From Parafannyhessea sp902761955 (GTDB lineage: Bacteria; Actinomycetota; Coriobacteriia; Coriobacteriales; Atopobiaceae), in contig CACWMM010000044.1 in the NCBI GenBank assembly GCA_902761955.1, forward strand, positions 1-12,038: a stretch of 12,038 bases of DNA, in the 5' to 3' direction. The notes below the pieces were generated by a model. The model was not told the DNA's origin. It saw nothing but the letters and a program-made list of their open reading frames with translations, and searched no databases. The position numbers and the translations under genes were made by a program. This document shows positions 1 through 7,054 of this stretch, one piece after another. Every line of letters starts with the position of its first letter. The first letter of the stretch is position 1.

Positions 1-734
1 GCAGGGTCGCGGCCGGCGTGTCCGAGTCGCTCACGAAGCAGTTCACCCCCGTGCTCGACCAGAACAAGAAGCTCTCCTGGATCGCGGCGCATGCGGACGA
101 GTACGCGGACGCGCGCCTGTGCCAGCTGGCGCTGCGCGAGGACAGCGCCATCGACTTCGTAGCCGGCCTCCCCAAGGCAAAGGCGACGGGAAAGAAGTAC
201 GGCGACGGCAACGAGAAGGGCTCGTACCCGCTGCTGTACGACTGGGACGCCCGCTGGGGCTACGTCAAGTATGCGGACAGCGTGATGGGCGTGACCGGCT
301 CCGGCCCGACGTCGCTTTCCATGGCGTACATGGGGCTGACGGGCAAGACGGACCAGACGCCGAACGCACTCGCGGAGCTCTCGACGGAGGGCAAGTACAC
401 CGACAAGGGCTCCGGCACGAAGAAGGAGTTCTTCACGAAGGTGGGCGCGCAGGTGGGCCTGAGCGTGAAGGAGTACACGTCGTCCGCGGACAACCTGTCC
501 ATCGTGCTTTCGAACGGCGTGACGATCGTGCAGCTGAACGCGAACTTCACGACCCCGTACGCGCACTGGGCGCTGGTGATCAAGACGAACGACGACGGGT
601 CCGTCACCATGTACGACCCGGACAGCACGTCCGCGAGCGGACACACGTGGGCGGCGGGGACCATCGCGAAGAACGCCTCGACGCTGCTGAGCGTGACCGC
701 CGCCTCCTCCTCGGACGACTCGTCGTCCCGATAG
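1..734 (+). CDS. C39-like papain-fold protein, C-terminal part, probably catalytically inactive (partial at window start)
   Basis: The reading frame is open to the left edge, so the true start probably lies outside. A GTG at 18 is possible, but its ribosome site is poor. Numbered from that GTG (238 residues), residues 20-50 are a helical lead-in with an acidic DFV motif (46-48), as seen before C39-like domains of Gram-positive secreted proteins. Residues 70-205 resemble a peptidase_C39_2 domain: WDARWGY (76-82), GSGPTSLSM (94-102), AHWALV (182-187) and YDPDS (199-203). His183 and Asp200 sit where the catalytic His and Asp/Asn of the papain fold are expected. Position 95 is Ser (TCC, 300-302) where family members have Cys in GCGPT, and Asp75 replaces the Gln usual in QWDxRWG. 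The only Cys is Cys35, outside the domain. The tail is Ser/Asp rich (229-238). Family members are usually exported, but any signal peptide would be outside the window. A non-enzymatic binding role is inference. A hairpin follows the stop, so it is probably last in its transcript. Confidence 0.78.
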   Translation, partial: RVAAGVSESLTKQFTPVLDQNKKLSWIAAHADEYADARLCQLALREDSAIDFVAGLPKAKATGKKYGDGNEKGSYPLLYDWDARWGYVKYADSVMGVTGSGPTSLSMAYMGLTGKTDQTPNALAELSTEGKYTDKGSGTKKEFFTKVGAQVGLSVKEYTSSADNLSIVLSNGVTIVQLNANFTTPYAHWALVIKTNDDGSVTMYDPDSTSASGHTWAAGTIAKNASTLLSVTAASSSDDSSSR

Positions 735-773
735 CACCGCGGGTCCCAAGCAAAAGAGCGTTCCAAACGGGGC

Positions 774-795
774 GGCGTTGCCAGGCGGCAGCGCC
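774..795 (+). terminator. Hairpin, probable terminator of the C39-like gene
   Basis: Bases 774-782 pair with 787-795: nine pairs including one G-T, with a four-base loop AGGC. A further six pairs (754-759 with 796-801) could enclose it. It starts 39 bases after the stop codon. The stretch after it (796-807) is T-rich (CTCTTCTCGTT) but not a clean T run, so termination strength is uncertain. Confidence 0.45.
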
Positions 796-872
796 GCTCT
801 TCTCGTTCACGGGACGTACGGTCCACACGGCACCCGGCACCCAATCTAGCCCGGGTAACGCTGCAGACGAGA

Positions 873-903
873 AACGCCCCGCCCGGAGTCCGAGCGAGGC
901 GTT
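873..903 (-). terminator. Intrinsic terminator of the phosphohexomutase gene
   Basis: Bases 873-886 can pair with 890-903: fourteen positions with two C-A mismatches (879/897 and 883/893) and a three-base loop. It lies 27 bases past the pgcA stop. Read on the minus strand, the stem runs into TTTCTCGTCT, a T-rich tail. Its orientation and spacing fit the minus-strand gene. Together with the hairpin at 774-795 it insulates this convergent junction. Confidence 0.65.
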
Positions 904-930
904 GCAGTGCAGTTCTAGGCCACGAGCCGG

Positions 931-2655
931 CTATGCCAAGATCTTCTTGGAGGCCTCGTCGAGCTTCGCGCGGATGGCCTCGGCGTCGGCGCGCGTGGCG
1001 CCCTTTGCGAACAGGTATGCCTTGACCTTCGGCTCGGTGCCGGACGGACGGAAGATGACCTTGTTGTCGTCCTCGAGGCGGTACTCGATCACGTTCGCGG
1101 CGGGCAGGTGCTGCGGCGCCTCCTTCTGCAGACCAGAGACGCGCGGCATCTCCGGACCGGTCGCGAAGTCGGTCATGCCGACGACCTTGTAGCCCGCGAT
1201 CTCGGTCAGCGGCTTCTCGCGCAGGCCGGTCATGATCTCGGCCATGCGCTTCGCGCCGGCCTCGCCCGGGAACTGCGCGTTCACCGTGCCGTTGAGGTAG
1301 TAGCCGTACTTCTTGTACAGCTCCTCCATGGCCTCGTAGAGGTCCATGCCGCGCTCGGCGTAGTACGCGGCCATCTCGACGCACATCTCGACCGCGACGA
1401 TCGCGTCCTTGTCGCGGGCGTGCGTGCCGACGAGGTAGCCGTAGGACTCCTCGAAGCCCATGAGGAAGCGGTCCTCCTCGCCCTCGTCCTTCAGCTGGTC
1501 GATCTGGTCGCCAATGTACTTGAAGCCGGTGAGCACGCGGCGCATCTCGAAGCCGTGGTCACGCGCGAGCGCGTCGGGCATGACGGAAGAGACGATCGTG
1601 GAGACGGCGACCTTCGCCTTCGGGTCCTCGCCGCGCTGCTCCGCCATCTTGATGAGCCAGTCCATCAGCAGGACGCCCATCTCGTTTCCGGAGAGAAGGA
1701 CGTACTCGCCGTTGTGGGGAATCGCCGTGCCCATGCGGTCCGCGTCCGGGTCCGTGGCGACGACGAGGTTCGGCTTCACCTTGTCGGCGAGGTCGAGGGC
1801 GAGCTGCAGCGCCTCGCGGAACTCGGGGTTCGGGTACTTGCACGTCGGGAAGTTGCCGTCCGGGTCCTTCTGCTCGGGAACGACCTCGACGTCGTTCACG
1901 CCGATCTCCTTCAGGATGCGGGTCACGCACTCCATGCCGGTACCGTTGAGCGGCGTGTACACGACCTTGTAGCCCTCGGGCGCCTTGAAGCCGGGGACGG
2001 AGACCTTCTTGACGGCCTCGATGAACGCGTCGAGGACCTCCTCCGGCGTCCACTCGATGAGGCCCTTCTCCAGGCCCTCGTCGAAGTCCATCATCTTGGC
2101 GCCGCCAAAGACCGGCGTCTTCTCGATGGAGGCGGAGATCTCGTCAGCGGCCTCGTTCGCGATCTGGCCGCCGTTGTCGTTGTAGACCTTGTAGCCGTTG
2201 TACTGCGCGGGGTTGTGCGACGCCGTGAGGACGATGCCCGCGGAGGTGTGCAGGTAGCGGACGGCGAACGAAAGCGTGGGAACCGGCTCGATGCGCGGGT
2301 AGACGTACACGTGGATGCCGTTTGCGGCAAGGACGCCCGCCGCGACCCTCTGGAAGTCCTCGCCCTTCAGGCGCGAGTCGCGCGCGAGCGCGATGGAGGG
2401 GTTCTCGTAGTGGGCGTTCAGGTAGTCGGCCACGCCCTGCGTCGCCTGCGCGACGACGTACACGTTCATGCGGTTCGTGCCGACGCCGAGCGTGCCGCGG
2501 AGGCCTGCCGTGCCGAAGGCGAGGTCGCGATAGAAGGCGTCGTTCAGCGCCTCCTCGTCGCCCGAGGAGATGAGCTCGTCAAGCTCTGCCTTGAGGTCTG
2601 GCTCGGTGACGTTTTCCTTCCAAAGCTGAACCCTGGACTCGGTTTCCTTATCCAT
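931..2655 (-). CDS. pgcA: Alpha-phosphoglucomutase / phosphomannomutase (phosphohexomutase family)
   Basis: The protein has 574 residues, a normal length for the PgcA/PGM2-like branch of the alpha-D-phosphohexomutase superfamily. These cytosolic enzymes interconvert glucose-1-phosphate and glucose-6-phosphate (sometimes mannose phosphates) through a phosphoserine and a 1,6-bisphosphate intermediate, feeding UDP-glucose, glycogen and wall-sugar synthesis. All four active-site loops are visible in order: phosphoserine loop TASHNP with Ser146, Mg-binding DPDADR (302-307), sugar-binding GFEES (400-404) and the phosphate-binding RPSGTEPK (536-543). The early RGTLGVG stretch (53-59) also fits the family. 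The start is the ATG at 2655 because GAGGAG lies seven bases upstream (2663-2668). A longer frame to 2715 has an Arg-rich, non-conserved beginning. It stands alone between a convergent C39-like gene and a divergent methyltransferase gene. Substrate preference (glucose versus mannose) cannot be read from the sequence. Confidence 0.94.
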   Translation of the reverse strand: MDKETESRVQLWKENVTEPDLKAELDELISSGDEEALNDAFYRDLAFGTAGLRGTLGVGTNRMNVYVVAQATQGVADYLNAHYENPSIALARDSRLKGEDFQRVAAGVLAANGIHVYVYPRIEPVPTLSFAVRYLHTSAGIVLTASHNPAQYNGYKVYNDNGGQIANEAADEISASIEKTPVFGGAKMMDFDEGLEKGLIEWTPEEVLDAFIEAVKKVSVPGFKAPEGYKVVYTPLNGTGMECVTRILKEIGVNDVEVVPEQKDPDGNFPTCKYPNPEFREALQLALDLADKVKPNLVVATDPDADRMGTAIPHNGEYVLLSGNEMGVLLMDWLIKMAEQRGEDPKAKVAVSTIVSSVMPDALARDHGFEMRRVLTGFKYIGDQIDQLKDEGEEDRFLMGFEESYGYLVGTHARDKDAIVAVEMCVEMAAYYAERGMDLYEAMEELYKKYGYYLNGTVNAQFPGEAGAKRMAEIMTGLREKPLTEIAGYKVVGMTDFATGPEMPRVSGLQKEAPQHLPAANVIEYRLEDDNKVIFRPSGTEPKVKAYLFAKGATRADAEAIRAKLDEASKKILA

Positions 2656-2662
2656 GAACGAT

Positions 2663-2668
2663 CTCCTC
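2663..2668 (-). promoter_or_regulatory. Ribosome binding site of pgcA
   Basis: On the minus strand the bases read GAGGAG, seven bases before the ATG at 2655. This decides the start in favour of MDKETE over an upstream in-frame start at 2715. Confidence 0.75.
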
Positions 2669-2725
2669 GCTCTTCTCGCTCGGGAGGGCACGGCGCCCGC
2701 CCGATTCCTACACATTCCTAAGAAG

Positions 2726-2731
2726 ATGATA
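2726..2731 (-). promoter_or_regulatory. Possible -10 box for pgcA
   Basis: On the minus strand this reads TATCAT, five of six matches to TATAAT, in a local AT-rich island (2703-2733) about 70 bases before the start codon. No good -35 box sits at the right distance; the nearest TTCTAA is about 20 bases upstream. The call rests on the -10 alone. Confidence 0.3.
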
Positions 2732-2896
2732 ACCGTATCCGCGGCCGCGTTTTAGAACGAGCGACAAACGTGCCCTCAACGGCGGACGGCGGTCGCGCCA
2801 CGCACGGGAAACGTGTGTCAAGTTACTGGTGGCCGCGTTTTACGCCTGCGGCAATACCGGATGCGCATACCATTTCTAGTACTCCTGACCACGGGC

Positions 2897-2904
2897 GAAA
2901 GGTG
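2897..2904 (+). promoter_or_regulatory. Ribosome binding site of the RlmKL-like gene
   Basis: GAAAGGTG ends six bases before the ATG at 2911. This supports that start over the in-frame GTG at 2770, whose 47-residue extension shows no similarity to the family. Confidence 0.6.
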
Positions 2905-2910
2905 TCCCGC

Positions 2911-5280
2911 ATGACCGCATCACGCATTGTTCCGGAAGGCGTCGCAGACGCCCTCGAATTCTTCGCCACGTGCCCCAAGGGCTTCGAGCCCCTGCTGGCA
3001 GACGAGCTCGCGTCGCTTGGCGCCAGGCACGTGCGCGCGCTCAGGGGCCAGGTGGGCTTTGGCTCTGCGCTTGGGGACGCGTACCGTGCCTGCCTGTGGT
3101 CGCGCCTCGCCTCGCGCGTGGTGCTCGTGCTCGGCCGCATCGGCGCCGCGGACTCCGACTCGCTGTACCAGGGCATGTCGGAGCTCCCGTGGGAGGACCA
3201 CGTGCCGGCGGGCGCCACGGTCGCCGTCGAGGCGCATGGCACGAACGCCCAGCTCAGGAACACGCAGTTCGTCGCGGTTCGCGCAAAGGACGCCATCGTG
3301 GACAGGATTGCCGCCCGCCGGGGAGCCCGTCCCATGGTGGACGTCGAGCACCCGAACGTGTCCGTCGTGGTGAGGGTCTCGCGCGAGCGCGCGACCGTCG
3401 GCATCGACCTCACGGGCACCCCGTTGTTCAGGCGCGGCTACGAGGCGGCCCGCTCGGACCGCGCGCCCATCGCTCCGCTGCGCCCGGACTACGCCGCGGC
3501 GCTTCTGGCCGCCGGAGGGTGGTTCCGCTCCATCCGACACGACTCCCCCACCCTGGCCTGCGTCTTCAGCGGCGCCGGCAGCGTCGTGGTCGAGGCTGCC
3601 TCCCAGGCGCTCGACCGCGCCCCGGGGCTCTTGCGCACGCGCTGGGGCTTCATGGGCTGGGGAGGCCACGACGCCGACGCGTGGGAAGCCGTCCTCGCAG
3701 AGGCGCGCGAGCGCGCGGACGCCGCTCGCGACAGGAAGCCGCTGCTTGTGGCCACGGACACCCGCCCCGGTGCCGAGGCCTCTGACAGGCGCGCGCTCAG
3801 GGCGGCCGGCATGGACGTCGACCTGACGTTCTGCACGGCTGCAGACGTCGCCGCGGCGCTCGCCGGGCGCACGGACGCGCTCGTGGTCGAGGACCTCTCG
3901 TGGGTATCGCCGGACGAGGTCGCCACCCAGGCCTCGGCGCTCGCGGAGTGCGCGGCCGCGGCCCAGGGCCTGCCGGCGGAGTCCGCCGTGGTCACCCTCT
4001 CGCGCGACGGTGCCATCGACGCGGCCCTCGGTGCGGAGCCTGCCGAGAAGATCGGGGTCATCGTGGGCCAGAGCGACGCGGCCATCAGCCGCTTTGCCGC
4101 CGCGGCCCTGCCGGCCGAGCGCGCGTGCGTCGAGGTCACGGTCCCGGGCGGAAGGCAGGTCAGGGTGCCCGTGCTTGTGGGCGCAAGCGAGCAGTTCGCC
4201 CGCCGCCTCGCGAAGGTCGCCCGGCTCCGCCGCAAGTGGGCGCAGTGCGAGGACGTCAGCTGCTACCGCGTGTACGATTCCGACCTGCCCGACTACGCCG
4301 TCAGCATCGACCTGTGGGAGGGCTCGGAGCTCATCCCCAGCAGGCGCGGCCGCGGCCGCTGGCTGCAGGTGTACGAGTACGCCGCCCCCAGGTCCGTCGA
4401 CCCCACGCTCGCGCGCAGGCGCCTGCTGGACGTGCTGGCCATAGCCCCGCTCGTGCTGGGCGTCGCGCCGCAGGACGTGTTCGTGCGCGTGCGCACCCAC
4501 GGCAAGGGCGGCTCGCAGTACGCGCAGGAGGCCGCGGCCCCCTGCCGGGACGCGCGCGGCGATGCCCGCGGCAACGGGGCTGCCGGGCGCAGGGGCGCCG
4601 CCGCGAGGCCGGGGTTCGTCCCTCTCCCCCAGGGGGCCCACCTGGTGGACGAGGGCGGCCTCACGTTCGAGGTCAACTTTGGCATGCGCCTGGACTGCGG
4701 GCTCTTCCTGGACCACCGCAACGCCCGCTCGCTCGTGCGCGAGATGATGAAGCGCACCCAGGGGTCGAAGCGCTTCCTGAACCTGTTTGCCTACACCGGC
4801 ACCGCCACGTGCTACGCGGCGGACGGCGGCGCCAAGCACACCGCCACGGTGGACATGAGCCGGCCGTCCTTGGACTGGGCCCGCCGCAACATGGAGCGCA
4901 ACGGCTTCGCGAGCACGTCGCGCCCGCCGGAGCACGAGTACGTGCAGGCGGACGTCATCTCTTGGGTGCAGGAGCAGCGCCACAGCAAGAACCGCTGGGA
5001 CCTCGTGTTCTGCGACGTGCCCACGTTCTCCAACTCCTCGCGCATGCGCGGCTCGTGGGACGTCCAGCGCGACCACGCGGAGCTCATCATCGGCGTGTCG
5101 CGCCTGCTCACCCGGAACGGCTCGGCCATCTTCAGCTGCAACCTGCGCGGCTTCAAGCCGGACGTGCAGAAGCTCCAACGCGCCGGCGTCGTGCTGGAGG
5201 ACGTCACGGCGGAGTCCATCCCGGAGGACTTCTCGCGCAACGCGAAGGTGCACCACTGCTACATCGTGAGGCGCGCGTAG
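2911..5280 (+). CDS. rlmKL: RlmKL-like fused 23S rRNA (guanine) methyltransferase with a degenerate RlmL domain
   Basis: The protein has 789 residues (E. coli RlmKL, about 700). In E. coli the N-terminal half makes m2G2445 and the C-terminal half m7G2069 in 23S rRNA. Residues 16-165 match the N-terminal and THUMP region, with CLWSRLASR (61-69) and RNTQF...KDAIVD (116-131) nearly as in E. coli. Residues 170-410 align with the RlmL methyltransferase fold: DRAPGL and RWGFMGW (235-250) are kept, but the SAM motif DPMCGSGT reads CVFSGAGS (217-224) and the catalytic NPPY reads EDLS (327-330). The RlmK half (445-789) is well preserved: CYRVYDSDLPDY (451-462), LDCGLFLDHR (594-603), LNLFAYTGTAT (623-633), VDMSR (647-651) and TFSNSSRM (705-712), though DPPTF is DVPTF (702-706). 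Residues 536-570 are an Ala/Gly/Arg-rich insert. I infer an active RlmK half and a probably inactive RlmL half. Confidence 0.86.
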   Translation: MTASRIVPEGVADALEFFATCPKGFEPLLADELASLGARHVRALRGQVGFGSALGDAYRACLWSRLASRVVLVLGRIGAADSDSLYQGMSELPWEDHVPAGATVAVEAHGTNAQLRNTQFVAVRAKDAIVDRIAARRGARPMVDVEHPNVSVVVRVSRERATVGIDLTGTPLFRRGYEAARSDRAPIAPLRPDYAAALLAAGGWFRSIRHDSPTLACVFSGAGSVVVEAASQALDRAPGLLRTRWGFMGWGGHDADAWEAVLAEARERADAARDRKPLLVATDTRPGAEASDRRALRAAGMDVDLTFCTAADVAAALAGRTDALVVEDLSWVSPDEVATQASALAECAAAAQGLPAESAVVTLSRDGAIDAALGAEPAEKIGVIVGQSDAAISRFAAAALPAERACVEVTVPGGRQVRVPVLVGASEQFARRLAKVARLRRKWAQCEDVSCYRVYDSDLPDYAVSIDLWEGSELIPSRRGRGRWLQVYEYAAPRSVDPTLARRRLLDVLAIAPLVLGVAPQDVFVRVRTHGKGGSQYAQEAAAPCRDARGDARGNGAAGRRGAAARPGFVPLPQGAHLVDEGGLTFEVNFGMRLDCGLFLDHRNARSLVREMMKRTQGSKRFLNLFAYTGTATCYAADGGAKHTATVDMSRPSLDWARRNMERNGFASTSRPPEHEYVQADVISWVQEQRHSKNRWDLVFCDVPTFSNSSRMRGSWDVQRDHAELIIGVSRLLTRNGSAIFSCNLRGFKPDVQKLQRAGVVLEDVTAESIPEDFSRNAKVHHCYIVRRA

Positions 5281-5293
5281 CGCGCGCGCAAAA

Positions 5294-5326
5294 AGCGCGC
5301 GGCCGCCATCGTGACGACCGCGCGCT
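5294..5326 (-). terminator. Intrinsic terminator of the S10 carboxypeptidase gene
   Basis: Bases 5294-5302 and 5318-5326 form a perfect nine-pair GC-rich stem (AGCGCGCGG with CCGCGCGCT) and a 15-base loop. On the minus strand the stem is followed by five T (5294-5290), the classic layout, 34 bases past the stop of the minus-strand gene. The 80-base convergent gap also holds CCCGGG at 5327-5332 and 5338-5343, which could form a weaker six-pair hairpin serving the plus-strand gene. Confidence 0.75.
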
Positions 5327-5360
5327 CCCGGGACGGGCCCGGGCAGGCTTTCGCCCGCGC

Positions 5361-6890
5361 CTACTGCTTGTTGTAGAACGCCTCCATGTCCGCGCTCATC
5401 TGGCGCAGCGTCGGCTCGTCCACGTAGGCCATGTGGCCGCAGCCGTAGCGGTGCCACTCCAGGCGCTCCTTCAGCGCGTCGCCCAGGAACTGCGCGCTCA
5501 CGTCGTGCATCACGTTCCAGTACGGCGTCGCCGCGTCGTAGCGCCCGCCCAGGATGGCCAGCTTCATGCGCGGGTTGCGGCGCATCGCCGTCGCGATGTC
5601 CGTCGCCACGTTCGGGCAGCCCGTCGAGTCCATCTTGCCCGGCTCGCGATGGCTCCAGTTCCAGTTCACGCCCACCTGCTCGTAGTTGCTCGAGATGTAG
5701 CGTGCCGGCGCCTTGTAGCCCAGCTCGCGGTGGAGGAAGTCCCTAAACGCCATCGTCCAGCTGGACTCCACGGCGTCGTCGGCCGCGTCCTCGCCGGCAA
5801 ACCACTCGCTCGACGTCTGCAGCGAGGACGGCGCCTCGGACGAGAAGCGCGTGTCGAGCCGGCCGCAGACCCTGCCGTCGTCCGCAAGCACGCCTCGGCG
5901 GAAGTCGTCCAGCGTCACGCGCAGGTGGTTGCGGCGGATGTGCTCGGCGGGAAGCCCGATGAGCTCGGCGTAGCGCCACGCGATGTCCGCCTCCTTCTCG
6001 GGGTCCAGCCTGTCGCCCTTCAGCAGCGCGGGCGCCAGCACGTCGTCCGTAAACTCCAGCGCCCGGTCAAACCACTTGTCCGCGCCCTCGCCGGCGCCAA
6101 CCTTGCCAAAGTAGTGGGCCGTGGCGGCGTACGTCGGCGTCATGCCCAGGTGGTACAGGTCCTCGCCCTCGAGGGTCTGCACCCAGTCGAATATGGCGGA
6201 AAGCATCGTGACGCCGGCGACCTTCACGTCCCTCTCGCCCAGAAGGCGCATCAGCACGGCGTTGCGCACCGTGCCGTACGACTCGCCAAACAGGTAGACG
6301 GGGCTCGTCCAGCGGCCGTTCTCCTCCAGCCACGTCGTGATGGCACGACAGAACGCGTCCGCATCGCCGTCCACGCCAAACACCTTGCTCGTGTCGGCAT
6401 CGGCCGCCAGGCTCGAGAACCCGGTGCCCAGCGCGTCAAGAAACACAAGGTCGGACTCGCGCAGCAGCGTGTACGGGTTGTCCTCCACCTCGATGGGGTA
6501 CGCCAGGTGGCTCACGCCATCCGTCCTCACGCGGCGCGGGCCCATGCCGCCAAAGTTGATGGGCACGCTCGCGCAGCCGGGGCCGCCGTTGTAGCAGAAG
6601 GTCACGGGGCGAGAAGGACTCGCGCTGCCGTCCTCGCCCAGCGCAACGTAGGTGAGGCTGAACATCTTGCCCACGAGCCTGCCGGTGTCGGAGCGCACGT
6701 CCAGGTGCGCGGCCGTGCAGGAGTACTCGATCTTCTCGCCCGCGGTCTCGTTGGAGCCGTGCCACGTCAGGCGTGCCGTCGCGGGCTCCGGGCACGTGCT
6801 CGCCTCATCGGCGGGGACGGACATGAACGCCTCCGCCACCTTGGACCTCGCCTGCTTGGGGGCCGCCTCGTTCTGGCTCTCCTCTGCCAT
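5361..6890 (-). CDS. Peptidase S10 (serine carboxypeptidase-like, COG2939 type), no signal peptide
   Basis: The protein has 509 residues with an alpha/beta-hydrolase serine carboxypeptidase layout. The oxyanion and substrate loop NGGPGCAS is at 101-108, the nucleophile motif GESYGT at 202-207 (Ser204), the Asp in GGRYDAATP (Asp452) and the His in GCGHMAY (His486), so the full Ser-Asp-His triad is present. The family removes C-terminal residues from peptides, usually at acid pH, in eukaryotic vacuoles or after secretion in bacteria. Here the N-terminus is hydrophilic (MAEESQNEAAPKQ), with no hydrophobic signal segment, so a cytosolic location is inferred. The ATG at 6890 has AAGGGA about nine bases upstream. 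The substrate is unknown; trimming of imported peptides in an amino-acid-using anaerobe would fit. It ends at a strong terminator and is divergent from kup. An esterase or acyltransferase activity in the same fold cannot be excluded. Confidence 0.9.
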   Translation of the reverse strand: MAEESQNEAAPKQARSKVAEAFMSVPADEASTCPEPATARLTWHGSNETAGEKIEYSCTAAHLDVRSDTGRLVGKMFSLTYVALGEDGSASPSRPVTFCYNGGPGCASVPINFGGMGPRRVRTDGVSHLAYPIEVEDNPYTLLRESDLVFLDALGTGFSSLAADADTSKVFGVDGDADAFCRAITTWLEENGRWTSPVYLFGESYGTVRNAVLMRLLGERDVKVAGVTMLSAIFDWVQTLEGEDLYHLGMTPTYAATAHYFGKVGAGEGADKWFDRALEFTDDVLAPALLKGDRLDPEKEADIAWRYAELIGLPAEHIRRNHLRVTLDDFRRGVLADDGRVCGRLDTRFSSEAPSSLQTSSEWFAGEDAADDAVESSWTMAFRDFLHRELGYKAPARYISSNYEQVGVNWNWSHREPGKMDSTGCPNVATDIATAMRRNPRMKLAILGGRYDAATPYWNVMHDVSAQFLGDALKERLEWHRYGCGHMAYVDEPTLRQMSADMEAFYNKQ

Positions 6891-6949
6891 GCTCGCATTC
6901 CCTTCGTCGTGGCCGGCACGCGGCCGGCCGGGTGTCGTCTACGCAGACA

Positions 6950-6977
6950 AGTCTACCCCGCCCGCCCGTGCATGCAA
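6950..6977 (-). promoter_or_regulatory. Possible promoter of the S10 carboxypeptidase gene
   Basis: On the minus strand TTGCAT (6977-6972) and TAGACT (6955-6950) are separated by 16 bases, three and four matches to the sigma-70 boxes. The -10 overlaps a short inverted repeat AGAC-AA-GTCT (6945-6954), and GTCTAC occurs twice 15 bases apart (6936-6941 and 6951-6956), so an operator is conceivable. Weak evidence. Confidence 0.28.
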
Positions 6978-7012
6978 GCGGACGGTTCATTCACCGCATG
7001 CTCGCCGCGACC

Positions 7013-7040
7013 TTAGAATTGCCTGCAGTGTTACCATTAT
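7013..7040 (+). promoter_or_regulatory. Possible promoter of kup
   Basis: TTAGAA (7013-7018) and CATTAT (7035-7040) are 16 bases apart, in the only AT-richer patch before kup. They match the consensus at three and four positions. If real, transcription would begin near 7047, just before the structured leader. Confidence 0.3.
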
Positions 7041-7054
7041 CGCATGTATGTCGT

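Noticed and set aside
1108..2721. 537-codon plus-strand frame opposite pgcA
   Set aside because: Antisense shadow rich in Leu, Val, Arg and Asp; pgcA has all active-site motifs.
2770..2910. In-frame GTG giving a 47-residue extension of the RlmKL-like protein
   Set aside because: No similarity to family N-termini, no ribosome site before the GTG; the ATG at 2911 has one and starts close to the conserved domain.
3544..3900. Frameshift as explanation for the lost RlmL motifs
   Set aside because: Alignable segments lie on both sides and between the changed motifs in one continuous frame, so substitutions, not a shift, explain the changes.
2920..5457. 845-codon minus-strand frame opposite the RlmKL-like gene
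   Set aside because: Antisense shadow: low-complexity Arg/Ala/Val/His composition, no domain, and the plus-strand frame has clear family motifs.
3900..7016. Very long plus-strand open frame (over 1000 codons) spanning the RlmKL-like gene end and the S10 gene
   Set aside because: It is Arg/Ala/Gly/His-rich with no recognisable domain and overlaps two well-supported genes. In such GC-rich DNA stops are rare in the shifted and antisense phases.
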